Part shown: piece after piece, positions 38,201 through 50,400 of the stretch | Numbering within the stretch: the first letter of the stretch is position 1 | Layout of the letters: the number at the start of each line of letters is the position of its first letter | Assembly: GCA_005406025.1 (NCBI GenBank) | Contig: BGZK01002068.1 | Location: 1 to 64,000 of the forward strand | Direction: 5' to 3' | DNA length: 64,000 nucleotides | From: Eumeta japonica | Lineage: Eukaryota > Arthropoda > Insecta > Lepidoptera > Psychidae | Position numbers and translations under genes: made by a program | The notes under the pieces: generated by a model | The model's input: the letters and a program-made list of their open reading frames with translations, nothing else | What the model was told of the DNA's origin: nothing | Databases searched by the model: none

Positions 38201-41038
38201 TGGCTACCGCATCCCCCGGGGCGCCATGGTGGTGGCGCTGCAGTGGGCGCTGCACATGGACCCGCACGTGTGGCCCGAGCCCGACCGGTTTCGACCGAGC
38301 CGTTTCCTCGCGCCCGACGGCAGCTTACTCAAGCCGCAAGAATTTATACCCTTTCAGACAGGTAGTACTTGAGATCGAATCAGTTTTAATAATTTTACTT
38401 GTAACTTTACAGTTAATGGCTGTGTCGACAATGATGATTTTTTTTGTAGGTTTTTAAGATAGATAATTTTTATTCGGATCCGGTGGAAAATTTTGTGCTT
38501 AATTGGCAACTTACGTTTTGAATTATTTAATGTGAGGTATGGTTACGGTTTTGTATTTTTGTCTTATCGACATGAAGAACGTGAAGTTTTTTGCTTGTAA
38601 AAGGCTGGCGTTTATATTAAGAAGACTAATACATTAATATCAATAAAACGAATGGTTTAAACAACATGAATATCATTTACAATAAGAGAAAATGTGTCAT
38701 TTTCTACAGTTAAAATTTGAAAAAGTACAAAAAAAAGTTAAACAGGTAATGATATTTTCCCCGACTCGTTCACATATTATAGATCTACATATTTATTTCT
38801 TATTTAGGGTTATTAAACACAATGAGTAAAGTTTCAATTAAGAAAAATCGATTAAACGACGGCTTATTACTGTAAAATATTTGCTTCATCACAAAATTGA
38901 AGACTGTAACATATAAAAGTTGTAATATTAACAATCTCACTTTTTATTTTGTTTTCTTACCAGAGGCAAATCTGATCGCATTTTATTTTGATTACGATAC
39001 GCGCGCTCGTGCGAAAAAATGGCGATCGGCATGAGACGGCTCCCGTTTGCAAGTTTCAAAGTTCATTAGTATGTATCGAAACTAAAAAAATCCTGTTTAC
39101 GCAGTGATTTCCCAAGAAGTCGCCGTCTGCGTCTGTGGCGATTACTATGCCATTAACCCGCACGTGAATGACATTCGAAAGATAATGACTGAATATTAAT
39201 TTAAAAGTGACCAAAAAATTTTCTACTTTATTGTTATTATCATTGCGTTGTCCCATTCATTTTATATATACAAATGTATATTGAAATTTATCATTGTTAA
39301 GAAGTCAATTTCTTACTTAATTTAATGCGTACGATACTTGCTTATTCTTCTGTATCACAATTAAAGTTTATTTTTTTTTTTGTAATTAAAAATGGATATT
39401 TTGATTAGTTTGGGTAATATTTGTTATGAAGTAATTGAAAGCAGAGTAAATGTGAAAAAAAAATTAATGGGGCCTTAATTGTTAGTACTAAAAATAAAAA
39501 GTTTTTGCGAGAAACGCATTTAAATATCCAGAGTATTATTACATATAATTCTATCAAGGGTTCGAAAATTGAAACGAGACGTAGAAAAGCAAAAGGTGTA
39601 TATTCAAAATTACAGAGTGACAATAGATCGCTACAGAATTAGTTTAATTCTTATTGTTGATCGCACTTAACTTGTGAACGCACTAATCGCAGAAATAAAA
39701 TTCAACTCCTACTTTACTATTTTTATTTACCGAATGGCGGTCTAGAATTTTCTTGGAATATAAACAGCTCGTTAAATCACACAAACAATACGTAAAAATG
39801 TCATGTTTGTCTTAATTAAACAAGATTTGTTGTCTTTCAAAATTCCACCCACACAAATAATTTCATTTAAAAATAAAATGTAAACACACATCAAAAGCAC
39901 CGACAGAAGCAAAGGCAGGGCACGCAGGGTGGTTTGTTTACGCTACTGATATTTTTCATAGGGGAATAGTTTTGTAGTTCTATATTTAGCTTGCAATCGC
40001 AGTTCGCAACATTACACAGAGTCGATGATTTTTTTCTTTCACATATGGCAGTGAAAGTTTGGTGTGACAGAAGAAACATGAAAACTCAAGTAGTGTAGTG
40101 GAAACGCTATTTTTATGTAGTAGGTATGAATTCTCCTTGAAATAATATTAAAATAGTGATGTGAGAAAATGGTATGGTTTGAAAGAACCCGTAGTGACTA
40201 GAGTAGAATCTAGTGGAATAATAAGGTGATGATCTGTGATCTCTGCCTATTATTTCCTTGAGAAGTACGTGTAATAAATGTCGTTTAAACATGGACTTAA
40301 TTTACGTAATGCTATTTCTGTTATGTAATTGAGAATGCGTAACTTTATGATTACGTATATTAAACCAAAGTCGGTCGATACGATTTTAGGAAAAAATATC
40401 ATCGTCGCAAAAAAAAAACAAAATATTAAAAACCGTCGAATTTTCACTTATAGTATATTTGTTTGTAGGGGCCTATCTTTTAATTAAATTATTTCTTATT
40501 TTTCAATGAGCGTATACCTCTATCAATTTACGTATCTAATAAGTGAATAGACAGTGATTTAGAATACCACAACATGGAAAACAATTACGTCATTGGAATA
40601 CGTAAATGAATGTTAAATATTTAACGCGAGGATGATATTGTTTAACAGATATTCCATCGAAACAACATTTTTTTTATAATGCAATGGACTTCTCCGTCTA
40701 ATGGGTTATCGAAGAAGCTAAATTTAAATATAAACAATGATAAATGAATTATAGACATTCAGAATTACCGCTGCATTTCTGTATGTATGACGGCTCTTAA
40801 GTTTTTCTTTGCAAATCTCGTAAACATATAGTTTAACGTACATCTACGTTTTCCAGGCAAGCGCATGTGTCCCGGCGACGAGCTGTCGCGTATGGTGTCG
40901 TGCGGAGTGCTGACGAGGCTCCTTCGTGGTTGGCGAGTCCGACTCGCCGGAGATGCCCCGTCCGCCGAAGACTTACTCGGCACTGTGGGTGTGACTCTCG
41001 CGCCGCCCAAAGTACTATACCATTGCGAGAAGATATGA
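32258..41038 (+). CDS. CYP306A1: CYP306A1, ecdysteroid 25-hydroxylase (phantom), 7 coding exons
   Basis: Microsomal cytochrome P450 of the Halloween group; it adds the 25-hydroxyl to the ecdysone precursor in steroid-producing cells. Coding exons: 32258-32576, 32654-32799, 34112-34317, 34398-34833, 35091-35237, 38187-38361 and 40857-41038. All introns are GT..AG and phases agree (1,0,2,0,0,1); the joined frame is 536 residues. Seen in it: N-terminal membrane anchor (about residues 2-19), PPGPWG hinge (28-33), I-helix AGLDT (346-350), K-helix ETQR (400-403), and haem loop FQTGKRMCPG with Cys at about 481. The start ATG is in good context (CACAACATGG). The family is named from the overall sequence and from the neighbouring CYP18A1, its known genomic partner. 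Intron 5 (2.9 kb) holds a LINE; introns 1 and 3 are under 85 bp. It appears intact. Confidence 0.93.
33000..33260. promoter_or_regulatory. CpG-rich block inside intron 2 of CYP306A1
   Basis: G+C-rich sequence (GGCCGCGTCC.., CCCCGCCGGCCGCGG..) in the 1.3-kb intron 2. It has no exon-like splice pair, so the 116-codon minus-strand frame over it is probably chance. It may be an intronic enhancer or an alternative promoter; this is inferred from composition only. Confidence 0.2.
35481..35600 (+). repeat. interspersed repeat copy B, left part
   Basis: CATTTTCGAAGGACA..CAAGCTACCAGAGAGTAGGTGGTCA..GCCGCTCATAGACACTC matches the left part of the copy at 22085-22440. It lies in intron 5 of CYP306A1; the matching right part is beyond the LINE at 37797-37920. 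At 35700-35760 a lepidopteran-type phrase (AGAAGAATGGGCTAGAAACT.. TTGCTCTTTT) is also present. Confidence 0.6.
35860..37790 (-). mobile_element. decayed non-LTR retrotransposon (Jockey/CR1-like LINE), RT region
   Basis: Minus-strand reverse-transcriptase coding sequence in several frames, antisense to CYP306A1 in its intron 5. In order: a pre-RT segment (about 37780-37370); KVVPLFKSSSISDPSNF (about 37165-37220); GFTKGRSTTEA; motif A VFYDLSKAYDCVHHDTL; and MGVRQGSILGPFLFLVYIN. At motif C, where FADD is expected, the frame reads LFASLLSN: the Asp-Asp and one more residue are deleted in frame (near 36684). Downstream lie a C-terminal RT piece (36525-36241, ..VDTTLFLGLTFD..) and another (36104-35868, ..NKPFKGQCVRFCHKIP..). 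The endonuclease half is absent, so it is 5'-truncated, and frameshifts separate the pieces. It is inactive. Confidence 0.88.
37797..37920 (+). repeat. interspersed repeat copy B, right part
   Basis: TGAGAGTGTGGTACTCTCAC followed by CGGTC..GCCGGTCTG..CTGCAGCCAAGTTCACCACGG matches the right part of the 22085-22440 repeat (GGGAGAGTGTGGTATTCCACCGGT). Together with 35481-35600 this suggests the LINE landed inside an older repeat. Confidence 0.5.
38362..40856 (+). other. intron 6 of CYP306A1
   Basis: AT-rich 2.5-kb intron between the exon encoding the PERF-region motif and the haem-binding exon. I see no nested gene and no clear transposon. Short minus-strand frames (39056-39256, 39405-39623, 39891-40079, 40250-40447) have no recognisable domain. 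Confidence 0.7.
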
Positions 41039-41125
41039 TTATGGTTTATAGAACTGGATCATGCGTTTCATTTGTAGAGCATTATTTAGATAGCAGTAAC
41101 CCTTTTCAAGCTAATTATTAATATA

Positions 41126-41131
41126 AATAAA
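41126..41131 (+). terminator. polyadenylation signal of CYP306A1
   Basis: AATAAA lies 88 bp after the TGA stop and is followed by a GT-rich stretch (GTGTGGTTTGTTTT) about 20 bp downstream. Confidence 0.65.
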
Positions 41132-41159
41132 GTTTCTTTTGTGAATACGTGTGGTTTGT

Positions 41160-43230
41160 TTTAATCTCAACAGTGTTATTTGTCTGTCGGTGTTCAATGC
41201 AAAACCTACTCAAGTATCACATATCATAATATTGACGTTTTTAGCTTTAAAACTTTCTCATTATCTTGTCTCAATCGCATTATAAATATGTAAATTTGAT
41301 GCTTATATTTTTTTTAAGCTCTATACTTTTTGTGAAACAGACTTGGTTATTATCGTAGAAGTCAAAAAGCTTTAAAAAATCAGTTACTCAAGTATATTTG
41401 TCATAAGTGAGTGACAGGAGATTACTGACAAAAAGCTACCTGTGATGTAGTAAATGACATATTAGGATATCAAATACGATATAGATATAAGGATACAAAG
41501 ATCCTAATTATTCTGATGGCACGTGGATCACGCGTTAAAATTTAAATAAAAAAACCGGTTTAGTGCGAGTCTCAGTCATAAATCCAGAAAATAACTAGAA
41601 CTATTGTTGGTGGTTCAAATTTTTGAAGATTGAAAAATAGTGCAATGATAAATATCATTTTTATTGCTTAAGTTGTAAATGCCTCATAACTTATTGATAT
41701 GTTCCTGTGACATATGAGATCTCCTATGATTATACACTATTTTAGGTTCTTTGGCTTACAAATTTTAAAGAAGAAAGAGGAACATTTATTGATCAAAAAT
41801 TTTTGTTTGTGAATCATAGTCTAAGCTGATCGATATTAAAAAAAGGATATTACATTTTTTTTAAATAATCTCATCAAAATGGTACTTCAATCTCTATATA
41901 AAATAAATAAAAACAAGTTTGTAATTCATAAAATGCTCATATTATTATGTCATAAAAATAAAAGAAAAGAAATAATTTTCCTAATGATTAGAAGAGGAAA
42001 ATATTTATATATGTTACTACTTAAACATGATAAATTTCAAGTTAATAATAGATAATGATGATAATATCTTTTTTATTCTCATTTAGAAGTAAAAGAATAT
42101 AACAGAAATGTGATTTAGTAAACGATATTTAAGCGACACAACAATACTTATTATTACATTGAATAAATAAACGCTAGTGTAAGGTTGGAATAAGATATCA
42201 TTTTATTTGAAGTCTTTTATTTGGTGTTATGTATTTGAAGTAAAATTCTTTACAACATTTATTTGACGATTAAAACCAAGTTCCATTTTTTAAATTGAGT
42301 GAAATATTAGTTACACACCACTGATTCTGTGATGTATCGCTATTAGAAAATAAATGTAGGAAATCATCATATTTTTCCCATTCCTAGTTACAGTCATGAT
42401 CAAATTTTAAACGAGTTACTAATAATGATTGAAACAATTTATATCTGTTTTCTAAAAGTTCAGTGATTGAAAAGCACGCGGAAATGTTGCCATTTCATGA
42501 CATGACTAAATATGTTTTAAAGCAGAAAATTTCTAGACGAGGTGATCGCTTTCGTTGCTAATTGTTCCTCAAACACAATGCTGTAAAATCAAAGGCAGCT
42601 CAATGATAGACCAGTTCTATATCAACAAAATTTAATATTTCTATAACACATGATTTTCAGGTCCAGAAACAAATAAAACGCAATATTTACAAAGCAATAT
42701 TCGACTGAATAATTAAAATACCGGTGAGTTCAACTTTAAACAACACAATTCTAAATCATTATCGATAACATTCCCGTACACAACATTAAATTAATATAAC
42801 CGTAGGCTTAAAGTGGCAACTTAAGTCGTACAACTTCGAAGAGACACTTCCCTTAATACAGTTCGTTTGTGCCTTAGACTAGTTTACGAAGTTTTACAAT
42901 CTAAACGATAACACAAGATAAAAGATACCCGACAGAATCGACAGTCACGGCCGCCGTTTGACGGCCGACGGGACGGCGCGGACGCCCCACACGACACACT
43001 GAGATCACGCGTTTTGAGGCACTCTCGTAGAGCTCGACCTTTATCGATTCTCGACCCAGTATCGGCAATGAACTAGAATACAATGGTACGTTTTGGTACG
43101 ATATAACTTACACACGATCCGACTTCGAAACATCTTATCATAAATATAGTTAATGCTATCGTAGGGCTCGTATCCACGGCGGTTACGTCGCAGGCGAACG
43201 GGCGACCTAGTGTCGGATAATACTGTAAGC
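41160..43230. other. intergenic between the convergent P450 3' ends
   Basis: AT-rich to about 42900. A G+C-rich patch at about 42940-43050 (GGCCGCCGTTTGACGGCC-like inverted pieces) may lie in or beyond the CYP18A1 3' UTR. No other gene seen. Confidence 0.5.
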
Positions 43231-43236
43231 TTCCGC

Positions 43237-43242
43237 TTTATT
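43237..43242 (-). terminator. candidate polyadenylation signal of CYP18A1
   Basis: AATAAA on the minus strand, about 210 bp after the CYP18A1 stop codon. Other AT-rich candidates further along cannot be excluded. Confidence 0.4.
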
Positions 43243-43448
43243 TTATAATCTCTGCGATGGGAGTCACGATGAAGTCATTAATATAACTAAACTAACTCTA
43301 TGGTTAACTCTAATTGAACACTTTATGCACAGCCTCGACGGACGTCGTCACTTAAACTAAAGGTAAATAATATTAATTCGTGGTCGATGCGCTCTAAAAC
43401 GAGTGCTCTGAAATACTGGTGGGCGGCGTGAGTGCGGGGGGCGGCCCG

Positions 43449-45329
43449 CTAGTTGGCGCCCACGTTCCGCACGTGGAGCGCGTCCGCGGCGGGCGGCGGC
43501 GCGAGCGCAGCCGGCGCCACGGCCGCGGCCGCCTGCGCCGCCGTCCGCGACCGTGGCACGAACCGCACGCGGAAAGCCTGCGGCGCTATGGTCGCGCCCA
43601 CCGTTCCCTCCAGAGACGGCGGCGCCGCGCCCTCCTCTCCTTGCACGTCGAACTGGTGCATTATGCACGAGAAGAACATGAACATCTCCATGCGCGCCAG
43701 CACGTCGCCCAAGCACATCCGTCTGCCCACTCCGAACGGCATGAAGAATTCCGGGCGACGTATCCTTCCGTTGTCGTCGATGAATCGGCTCGGGTTGAAC
43801 TTGTCCGGCTCGTCCCACAGATTGGGGTCCATGTGCACGCAGTTAATCAGCGGCACCACTTGTGATCCGGCAGGGATCGTGTACCCGTTCAGTTGCACGT
43901 CTCTGTTGATGATACCATTATTGTATTAGCAAAATATTTCCGTATTAAGTTATATTGCGAAATAAAATTGCAATTAAATTTAATGTTTAAATATTTCTCG
44001 TTACTTACTTCGTGGGCGAATGTGTGGTCGCGAGCGGTACTATGCTGGACATACGCAGCGTCTCCAGGATCGTGGTCTCGGTATACGGCAAGTTGGGCAT
44101 GTCCTCTATGGTGGGCAGGCGATCGCGGCCGATCACAGAATCCAGCTCCTCTTGCACTCGCTGCTTTACGTCAGGGTTCCTTAGCATGAATACCATCATC
44201 CACAACAGAGACGATTTGATAGTCTCCATTCCCGCGGAGAAAAGATCACCGAGAATTTGCTTCAATTGCAGCTCTACAATAAAAGTGTTTTCAATTAGGC
44301 AAAGACTCGAAAAACGAAATACAATTTGAAATTTTTGAACTAATAGATACAATAGCGAGACGCTTGCTTTATGAACATTGTGTGAAACATACCGTGATCC
44401 CTTCCCTCGAAAAGTTCTCCAGCCCTCCCCTCGACCTTCGCCCTCTCAATCTCTATCAGGTACACGTCTATGAGGTCCCTGGCTTTGTCGACGTCAAGGG
44501 TGGCGCGGTGTTCGTCGATCAGCGTTTGGTAAAATTCGAACATTTCCGCTCTGTTCTTCATCACCTTCACCTGAGCCTGCGCCTTACCGGGCAGATAATT
44601 ATAAAGTGGCACGTATTCTCCGTAGTGTATTTCGCCAAAAAGTCGCATGCCCTCTTCGATGAGTTGGTTCATTCGTTCGAAACGCTCGTCCCCGTGACTG
44701 AACCGGACCGACATGGTGATGCCGCAAATGACGTTGGATACGCCGAGGGCCAGCAGCGGGTTAGCGTCGATGGCGCCACCCTCGGTGGAGCGCAGATTTG
44801 TTATCAACTCATTGATTTCGTTCTTGATTCTTCCCTCCATGATCTTCTTGCCGTTGCCCATGTAAGTCATTCCGAATTCGCGTAACTTTTCATGAAGGAA
44901 TCGTCGTTGATTTTTCCAAAGCCTGCCCTCACTGTTGATTATACCTAGTCCGTCGAGAGTGTGCATCAGTGGGGTGCTGGGACGGCCGGTGAACTCCTCG
45001 CGACGAAAAGCCTCCCGAATAAGCCGGTAGTCGCTGAGCACCACGATAAGCTGGTTGCCGAGCCGAGCTGAGAACAGCGCGCCGTAACTGCGTGCCAGTT
45101 CCAGGAATGTCTTATGACGAACACCCAGGAATGGTAAATAGCCGACGACGGGCGGGCCCCACGGCCCCGGCGGAAGCTTTCGCAGCCCGCGCAGCAGCGC
45201 CGCCAGCTGCGTCACCAGCAGCAGCACGCACAGCCCCGCTAACAACGGCAAGGATGTCCGCGAAGCGCAGTAGCTCACCAACTGCCACCCCGCCCACAAT
45301 AACTTCGAATTCGCAAACATCGTAATCAT
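43449..45329 (-). CDS. CYP18A1: CYP18A1, ecdysteroid 26-hydroxylase/oxidase, 3 coding exons
   Basis: Microsomal P450 that inactivates 20-hydroxyecdysone by 26-hydroxylation and further oxidation in target tissues; in known insects it is induced by the hormone. Exons on the minus strand: 45329-44393, 44273-44009 and 43902-43449. The two introns (119 and 106 bp) are GT..AG with phases 1 and 2; the joined frame is 551 residues. Seen in it: hydrophobic anchor (about 25-45), PPGPWG hinge, I-helix AGMET (326-330), K-helix ETLR (383-386), and haem loop FGVGRRMCLG with Cys at about 464. The C-terminus has an Ala/Pro-rich tail (about 521-541). The start was taken at the first ATG of the open first exon (MITMF); a second Met is residue 4. 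It is convergent with CYP306A1. It looks intact. Confidence 0.93.
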
Positions 45330-45970
45330 CGTTCTCTAACAAATAAATTCACTGTATCTGTCTGTTTTCAAAAAGTATCCAATTTTAAATACACGAAATC
45401 ATATCACGATCGTACGTAAAGAGAATCGCGCGTAGTGTCGCGAGGTCGCAGACGCGATAATGTGTGTCGCGTACGACCGTCGCCTGCGCACTGGTGCGCC
45501 GCTGGCGTGGCCTTGCCAATAAATACGCGCTGGGTGGCGCACGCTGAAGCTCGTCCCACCGGCGCCCCTCTCTCCGCCGCTTTTCCGGCGGTCGCTACGA
45601 GATTCGTAGCGTTTTGTAGATAGCTTACATTGGTGCTTATCTACGAGTACTCTTACTATGGAACGCGACGATTCGTATTACGTATTTTGATTCTTCGCGT
45701 ACGATAAAACATGCTCGATTAAGTGAATTATCGAAGCGAGTCGACTTTGAGAGTGACCTCGCGGTGCGTCAACGCCGCGAGAGTTAAAATTCGGCGAGGG
45801 TACGACACTGCGCCCGAGGTCACCCCTGTGCGCCGCCAAACGGATCTGAATGCAAACGATAAGATTCACGAGTTGCGTAAGTGTAGTCCGAAGCAAGGTG
45901 AGGGCGGGTCGACGACTCGTGCGCAGCCTTGGGCGAGCGCGCGGCGCCAGCCTCGGCCGCCGTAGCAATG
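45330..45970 (-). promoter_or_regulatory. CpG-rich 5' flank of CYP18A1, likely promoter/5' UTR
   Basis: G+C- and CpG-rich sequence just upstream of the CYP18A1 start, without a coherent coding frame on the minus strand. It contains TGACCTC (45754-45760) and GAGGTCA (45816-45822), nuclear-receptor-type half sites in inverted orientation 55 bp apart. A role in ecdysone response is only a guess. Frames of 62-96 codons on both strands here reflect low stop density. Confidence 0.4.
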
Positions 45971-47090
45971 CTGCTGAAGATCATAGGTTGATCAAAACTT
46001 ATTTTAACTTTGGTGTTTGTATATTGAACTTTTACTTCCTAAAGGCTATCGAAGAAGTAAGACTTTCAGTCTTTTTATAACGTATTACGCGTCTGTTGCG
46101 CTCGGCCTTAAATACAATAAACATGTATAGAATTATGTTCCCGTCAATTTTAGGTTTTTCCTTGATAAAAAAAAATTCGTTTTTTTTGTCTAAGCTATTG
46201 TATATTTGGATTTAAAATTATTTCAAACGCTAAGTATAAGGAAATGCAATATTATAAAAGCAAATTTTAATAAAATAGTTTACACGTGCCTAATTATCAT
46301 CTACAATTATAAATTGCGTATCACATTCATCAATTTAAACGATTCCAAGTTTTACAGATTCCTGCGGCCACGTAAAGAATTTAGAGTTAATGATTCCTAA
46401 GGGCACATGGAAACCCCACTTCTGTCCATTTACCTTTTTTATTAGCTGTATCTCTAATTGCTTCAATTTTTCAGCTTAAATGTTGGTAATTCTGAATCAT
46501 TATATATGGTAAGTGCAAACACGTCACAATATTGACTTTTTATTAGTTTATTTATTATCATGTAAAATTCTATTCAGGTTTTATAGAGCTATATGTAATA
46601 CCCAACCACGCTTTTCAATATATTCTATGGCACGCACTGCAAATTTTAATATAAATCATATATCACATAACACAGAATTTTTATGATTTAATTTTTGTGC
46701 ACGCATAAACTTCATACGACTAAGTATTATCGACATTTCGACATTGTTAATTTTCAATACCCATAAAAGTTAATAAGTGGTCGATGCTCATACCCAAAAG
46801 ACATTGTGATATGATCATTGAAAAGTCGAAATTTTATAAAAAAAAATATTTGACGTTTCATCAATCAAAAATCATAACTCAAAACTCTCGCTTAGCAGAC
46901 GGATACACGACATCTACGACACAGACCAGAGGTGGTTTTGGCTCGAAGTATGTACATGTGGTCCTTCGAAACTTCATGTGAGAATATTTAGTTATTTTTC
47001 AATAAAATTGTATGTTTCTTAAAGCGATCATAAATGAATAACATAATTTTATTGTTATTACCAACCTCGACATAATGACTAAGTGCACTC
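45971..47090. other. intergenic, no gene seen
   Basis: AT-rich. Small frames (46206-46400, 46784-46981) are not supported by any motif. Confidence 0.5.
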
Positions 47091-47445
47091 CGCAATGAGC
47101 GCTTCGTCGACACGGGGGGGCGCGAGCGTCGCGATCGCTAATCGATGCTAATTCACCGCACCTCCTTCAGCTGTGGTTGACGCAGTTTGTATTTGCGGCA
47201 CACGCTTATCTAATATGCAGCAAATAAGTTTACCGGTCACGCAATCTCAGACCTACACTCGGCCAAAGGATCAACGACCGTCCACCTGCCATCGCGATTG
47301 CACCGATTTGAATTTCACTGTTCACCGCTTAAGAGTCAGGTACACTGTGATGCGCTTTGAAAACCGCCGGCGATGCAATGATGTATTATACTTCGAAGGC
47401 CGTACACAGTTGAGATTTGCAATGATAGTTTTAAATCTATAATGG
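47091..47445. other. G+C-richer block with an 89-codon frame, not established as a gene
   Basis: CpG-rich sequence with an acceptor-like CCTCCTTCAG near 47170, immediately before a plus-strand frame to 47442 (..CHRDCTDLNF..). No domain is recognised and no donor or partner exon was found. A near-perfect 15-bp hairpin follows at 47601-47635 (one mismatch). Confidence 0.2.
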
Positions 47446-50400
47446 TCGTTTTAAATTTAACGAAAGTCAACGGATGTACTCGATAAAGATTTCGCTTCAG
47501 ATTACTCCCATTGTCTTTCTGAACAAAAAGGACTAAATGTCATCGTTTTTGTCAAAAAAAAAAATGATTTAAAGATTGTCACTGGAACGTATATATTTCA
47601 TTTACGTTCACACATCGTTCATGTGTGAATGTAAACGAGGTCATTTCAATCATAGTCATAAAAATGTAAGCCAATTAAAATAAATTAAGATTATCTTTAT
47701 GTTTTGAAGAAATTCCTTTTTCTGTACTACATTTAACATAGCATAGCAACTCGTGCGCAAATATTTATTGTAACGTTAATCGGTAAGAAAAGAAACATTA
47801 TTAAATTTTAATAAAAATGTTTACATATAACACGTAGCTTTTTTAAGTAAAGAGAACGTGTAATAATAAAAATGTAGAAAGTTTTTATGGTCTTATGGCT
47901 CATATTCACAGCAAGATCATCGTGCGATTACGCAGTTATTTTTAATATAAGAACCTGCCTATTTATATTAAAACAAGGTTTTTTTTTAGGTTTCGTTTAT
48001 TTTAACACACATAGTTTTTAAATATTTATTAGCATTTTTAAATTGTAATATTTTCTTTCTTTCCACTTCTCTTATTACATAACTTATCGTATACTTACCT
48101 GTATCTATTTATTTTGTCCTTGAAAATAATCCCGGCATATATTTCAACTAATAACAAAAAATTTTGTCAAGATTGCATAAACCACTATGAATCTCTATTA
48201 TAGAGATAAATAAAAAAGACAATATGCCGAGGCAGGATGAAGTATTAAAATGATTAATGATCAGTAATTCCAAAATGATATTGTCTGCTGTGAAATCACA
48301 TAGCTTATCCAAATCTAAACTATCTTCCATTAATATTATGTTATGATCAAAGGCGTATACCCCTGTACCCCAAGGGAGGGCAGCCACCCACCCCTAGTCT
48401 CCCAACCCCGAGAAGCCTTATACATAATTTTCTAAAACTTGACAAACGAAATCAAGACCCACATTTGGCTGGTTAACTTTAGATGTGACGTAAATGGATT
48501 CTCTAAATCCATGTGGACCGTCTGCATCTTATGCGGTATTTTGATTAGTTCATCATCGATCTAACTGCTTTACATTCTCCGTTCTGGTATGCTTGAAGTG
48601 TTTACCGCACTTGTTTCGGTATCCTTAGTTAGCAATTTTTATTGTATACAGCAATATTGTGCCACATAGGGTGTCAGCAAAAACTGTCGAGAGAATGTAA
48701 ATGAAAAAACTCGTGACTAGTAAAAATTCTACGCGTTTTCATAATGATTTTGCTCATACACATTAATCACCGCATCGACCGCGCGGCGTCTGTGAGTCGA
48801 GTAAAATGTTAATTAGGATAAAGAAGATATAGGGCATTATTCGGACACCGCTCATCAATGAAAGGTAATTGAAAACAATAAAACAATATTAATTGCATTT
48901 TTTTAATATAAAAAATTATTTAACATATATGCTCTATCTACATAATTTACACTTTCACTGTCTGCGTCAAGTCGACTTTTTGTCGAGTTAGGAATTCCGT
49001 TGAACATTTACGCCCGTGCCGTCCTCCGCATGTTGCTTGTAGCCAACGCATCGGAGCAAAACCCCTCAAACGCATCATTTAAAAAATTCGCACGTTCTAT
49101 TATTTAGGCGTACATACACTTAATATAAATTGCATGTTAAAAATTCGCCATTGTATTTGACCGCAAATATAGTCCATATAAAGCGATATAGGCATGAATG
49201 GTGAGACTTGGATAAGAAGTGTCACGACGTTCGCGTTTGGGTGACCATAATAGAGTCCTGATCCCTTCGCATATGTACCGTGAAAGTTCGAAAAAAGCAG
49301 AAAAAATATGAAAGTAGAATCGAAGCTGTGGAGATGGGATCTTTGCTTAAAATGTGTAGATGTGATCATCGTAAATGTAATGATCGACATAAAAATAAAG
49401 TCGTTAACATGTGACGCTTGATGTAAACAAACTGTATTTAGTATTCTTTGGAATATCCTAACTAATCAAAAGTCACAAATAATGTAAACAATTACGCTCA
49501 TTCGTTTCGGGATAAACAAGCGGTGTCCTGTTCTATTATTAATTTAAGAGAAAAGTTACTTTGCCACGTTATTAATTTGTTTATGAACGTGAACTAGGTT
49601 GATTATCATAAATTATAAATGCTATTCTATAAACAACTCACAACATCTTATATTCTGGTTTATATGAAAGTATCTTGTTTCTTGGTATATACATACTAGT
49701 TATATATTAAATTCATTCGTAAGAAAGCTTAGAAAAGGGAAACTATTTTCCCGATTCACAGTTTTTTCATTAATTTGTTACTACTTCTACGCTGTCTAGA
49801 AGCGTCATCTGCCTACCTGTCGCCAATGTTTTAGACTTGCATCAGCATCAAAGTTGATGATGGCGCCGATGCGAGTTTAACACAGCCGTCATCTGTATTC
49901 ATTAACCGGCGTCAGATCATCACGCGACAATTATTTACACGTTTACGTCGAAAGAATGCGTCCCTCCCGTTACTGCCGCATCAGCGCCGATCGAGGCTGA
50001 ATCACTGGACGTGATGTTACATTTGTTTTGAATAACCGCCGAGCCGAGTCGTACGAGATTTTGCACGTAACACCGATTCACCGCGTCAGCGTCGACGCTG
50101 ATGCTGCACTAGCTGCGATCGTCAGCAAAGAAAATTCAAAAGATTACCATGCAGGAAGCTTTCTACTAATTATCCAGTTTGACTTTAATGTGGTGTCAAT
50201 TATGCAAACCCCTTAGATATAGTTTTTTGAGACTGTGACAGACGGGCAAACTATAGACAGATACGCGAAAGTAATCCTAAAAGGGACTATTTTTTCATCG
50301 AGTTTACGAAACCCTGAAAATAACTTAATGACTACGGTAATCGTATTTAATATCTATATTACAGTATGCGCATCTAATAAAGAACAAATTATATGAAATC

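Noticed and set aside
43357..44885. Several long plus- and minus-strand frames over CYP18A1 exons
   Set aside because: They are off-frame shadows of GC-rich CYP18A1 coding exons.
45435..46080. Overlapping frames of 62-96 codons upstream of CYP18A1
   Set aside because: Frames on both strands with low-complexity Arg/Ala content; better read as promoter/5' UTR CpG-rich sequence.
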